64,000 nt of DNA from the NCBI GenBank assembly GCA_018857735.1, contig JABMCL010002055.1, positions 1,642,501 to 1,706,500 on the forward strand. Direction: 5' to 3'. Below the pieces are notes generated by a model, which was given only the letters and a program-made list of their open reading frames with translations, did no database searches and was not told the DNA's origin. A program made the translations under genes and the position numbers. Below, in pieces: positions 63,118-64,000 of this stretch; position 1 is the stretch's first letter; every line of letters starts with the position of its first letter. Source of the stretch: Alviniconcha marisindica (taxonomy: Eukaryota > Mollusca > Gastropoda > Provannidae).

Positions 63118-63200
63118 TCTGTCACCAGTCATAAGCAAAACACACTCCAAAACTCTTCTAAAAGATGAACTAACAAAATCAATCCATACAATAGTACAGA
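63118..63200. repeat. SINE-like interspersed repeat, second half only
   Basis: cagtcataagcaaaacacac, ccaaaactcttctaaaagat, aacaaaatcaatccatacaa. Partial and diverged. Confidence 0.45.
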
Positions 63201-63609
63201 ACATTATACACAAACATCAAATACACCATTCTATCTAATTTGCTAGTAGGCCTAATGCAAGGTCATACATGCTGACTGTGTGTGTGTGAATATGTGTATG
63301 TGAATGAGAGAGGGAGTTGGCTCTAGCACTATCAGTTGGTACAGTTATTGTGTTTGTGGTTTAACCTATGCCATATGCAGACCTGTCAGTACTTTGAATG
63401 TTTTAGACAGTTGTATTCACAGTTAATTTTTACTCAGACCAAGATTGTAACAAATGAAGGCACAATAGCCTGAAGTTCAAGTGTAATAGCATTCTGTTTA
63501 AACTATTATTAGAAACACCAACAGATTCATGGATTGTGATGATTACAAGTCTTGATGACTAACAAGTCGCACATCATGGTTTCAGCTCTAATGATGTCCT
63601 GCTAGGCCT

Positions 63610-63925
63610 TCACCTCACTTTGCTTCCAGAAACTTTAAACAAGATGGCTGGGATTTCTTCAAAAGATTCATAATCTTTGTGGCGAATGGACTTCGCGTGC
63701 CTCTTGCAATCGTTTCCACCACCATGTGCGAAAGTGCAGTCGATGTTGAACGAACGAATCACCTTTTTGCAAACGCAATAAACATGACCACCTCTCATGG
63801 TACTCTGGGCGATAACATTGGAATGCCTTAATTTTCTTGGGGGTAGTCAATCCTGAATCTTCAACACATCTTCCCAAAGCACACTTCAAAGATGGCGGCA
63901 GAAGTAGAATTTTAACAATTAGCAT
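63610..63925 (-). pseudogene. Frame-broken HGG-type (BED-like) zinc-finger segment
   Basis: One frame from the ATG at 63925 gives KIKAFQCYRPEYHERWSCLL and KGDSFVQ; the overlapping frame gives NIDCTFAHGGGNDCKRHAKS and IRHKDYESF. Together they match animal proteins with the order Y-x-x-E-Y-x-x-x-W, K-G-x-x-F, C-x2-C, H-G-G-x-x-D-x-x-R-H, H. The C-x2-C step falls where the frame changes and is missing, so a small deletion with frameshift is likely. No phase-1 acceptor was found. It may be a dead module, a relic of a first exon, or a sequencing error. Confidence 0.55.
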
Positions 63926-64000
63926 GCGCAGTCAGTATTCCAAGGGAAGTCATTTCCTGTCATGACTTGGTTTTGGCCCTTCAACAGTTTCGATCCTGTG

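Overview
Eukaryotic nuclear DNA. It has spliced coding segments, very long dinucleotide and tetranucleotide microsatellites, tRNA-derived and other SINE-like repeats, and no operons. The style fits an invertebrate animal, and I would guess a lophotrochozoan such as a marine gastropod; the sequence alone does not fix the species. No autonomous transposon, RNA gene or complete stand-alone gene is visible.

The main content is one minus-strand array of terminal-exon modules. I count 33 clear ones plus three decayed or doubtful ones. Each starts at a polypyrimidine-plus-AG splice acceptor, opens in intron phase 1 (two bases complete a codon begun in the previous exon), encodes a compact domain of about 65-120 residues and ends at a stop codon. 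No module has its own convincing start exon. Gaps between neighbours are as short as 23-220 bp, so separate promoters are unlikely. The simplest reading is one gene, transcribed right to left, whose shared 5' exons lie beyond the right edge (or unrecognised near it), and whose pre-mRNA is spliced to one of more than 30 alternative 3' exons. Drosophila lola and mod(mdg4) work this way with alternative C-terminal zinc fingers.

Layout, in transcription order from the right. 64-62 kb: a frame-broken HGG-type zinc finger, then a piggyBac-type cysteine-rich exon. 61-56 kb: no module, but SINE-like repeats and a foldback element. 56-50 kb: a CENP-B/pogo-type helix-turn-helix exon, a basic bZIP-like exon and a TTF/BED-type zinc-finger exon. 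49-47 kb: two piggyBac-type cysteine-rich exons. 45.5-16.7 kb: 21 intact copies of a basic, tyrosine-rich motif, R-R-Y-R-x-R-[LMIV]-[KR]-Q-[ND]-P-x-x-Y-x-x-Y-x-x-[KR]-Q-x-x-Y, plus decayed copies. 15.4-14 kb: two more piggyBac-type exons. 11-6.7 kb: three diverged basic exons. 3.1-1.7 kb: a two-exon, seven-finger C2H2 module, the last in the array. All the recognisable domains are DNA-binding types, several of them known from transposases. The locus therefore looks like a DNA-binding-domain selector, with a constant N-terminal part joined to interchangeable DNA-binding tails.

The introns between about 0.3 and 46 kb are full of microsatellites. About twenty long (GA)n tracts all run GA on the plus strand, so they are (CU)n in the inferred pre-mRNA. 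That strand bias fits a single long minus-strand transcription unit and suggests a splicing role. The 46-64 kb part lacks (GA)n tracts and carries more interspersed repeats.
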